Origin: UBA6168 sp964573725
GTDB taxonomy: Bacteria > Bacteroidota > Bacteroidia > Chitinophagales > Saprospiraceae
Length of the DNA: 64,000 bases
Direction: 5' to 3'
NCBI GenBank assembly: GCA_964573725.1
Contig: CAZNLJ010000009.1
Span: forward strand, 62,001 to 126,000
The translations under genes and the position numbers were made by a program. The first letter of the stretch is position 1. Each line of letters begins with the position of its first letter. Below, piece by piece: positions 63,839 to 64,000 of the stretch. A model generated the notes under the pieces. The model was not told where the DNA came from. It made no database searches and was given only the letters and a program-made list of their open reading frames with translations.

Positions 63839-64000
63839 TCAGGCGAAATACCGCATCAGGTAGGAGATGATCTGGTGGACATTTTCCCGGGCGTAGGTAG
63901 CCAGGGCCCGGTCCGCCAGGATTTCCTCGGAATCCGAGGACAGGTTCATGGTGGAGATGAAGATGAAGTTGGACACCAGGGAGATGAACAACAAGCGGCG
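63839..64000 (-). CDS. 3' end of an unidentified protein (runs off the window)
   Basis: The last 53 codons and stop of a minus-strand gene; the 5' part lies beyond the window. The fragment (VSNFIFISTMNLSSDSEEI, then LATYARENVHQIISYLMRYF) is helical and could be the C-terminus of a TetR-like regulator, which would fit a position upstream of a transporter, but this is only a guess. It precedes mlaE by 281 bp in the same direction. Confidence 0.55.
   Translation of the reverse strand, partial: RRLLFISLVSNFIFISTMNLSSDSEEILADRALATYARENVHQIISYLMRYFA

Overview
The window looks like GC-rich chromosomal DNA from a member of the Bacteroidota, most plausibly a high-GC lineage such as the Saprospiria (Lewinella or Phaeodactylibacter relatives). 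The evidence is: a type IX secretion component (PorW/SprE-like lipoprotein); a giant secreted protein ending in a gliding-motility-associated (type B) C-terminal sorting domain; a fused glutamate formiminotransferase/cyclodeaminase; a DUF5723 outer-membrane protein; and promoters of the Bacteroidota type (TTTG, 17-20 bases, TAnnTTTG) in front of several genes. No rRNA, tRNA, CRISPR array or intact insertion sequence is visible.

Region 1 (about 1-23,300, all on +) is an exopolysaccharide or O-antigen assembly locus. It holds eight glycosyltransferases, including one multi-pass GT-C enzyme; a Wzy-like polymerase; two sugar-modifying dehydrogenases (Gfo/Idh/MocA and extended SDR); an AsnB-type amidotransferase; an SGNH/GDSL hydrolase; a methyltransferase; and two different NodU/CmcH-type carbamoyltransferases. 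Between the two carbamoyltransferases lie a 49-residue DUF5989-like membrane peptide and a SxtJ-like membrane protein. The flippase and the initiating sugar-phosphate transferase are not here, so the locus probably begins before the window.

Region 2 (about 23,300-35,400) is mainly housekeeping: a cystathionine beta-synthase-like enzyme, FeoAB iron uptake with a palindromic operator candidate, aspartate-semialdehyde dehydrogenase, an outer-membrane barrel protein, a secreted protein of unknown role, bifunctional FTCD, and a TauE/SafE-type exporter with its own palindrome.

Region 3 (about 35,400-47,500) holds a radical SAM protein directly downstream of a 2,251-residue multi-domain type IX cargo protein. 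The divergent genes are the HU DNA-binding protein, a cystathionine gamma-synthase/lyase and a cyclase-TolB-TPR fusion. Two diverged copies of a roughly 200-bp element lie at about 23,370-23,590 and, inverted, at 47,271-47,465.

Region 4 (about 47,500-64,000) holds a SWIM zinc-finger protein, a polyprenyl synthase, a DUF5723 outer-membrane protein with a partner lipoprotein, a beta-CASP metallo-hydrolase, PorW/SprE with a clear terminator, a divergent M23 peptidase, an M1 peptidase with a long C-terminal extension, the MlaE/MlaF lipid-transport pair, and the 3' end of one more gene running off the window.
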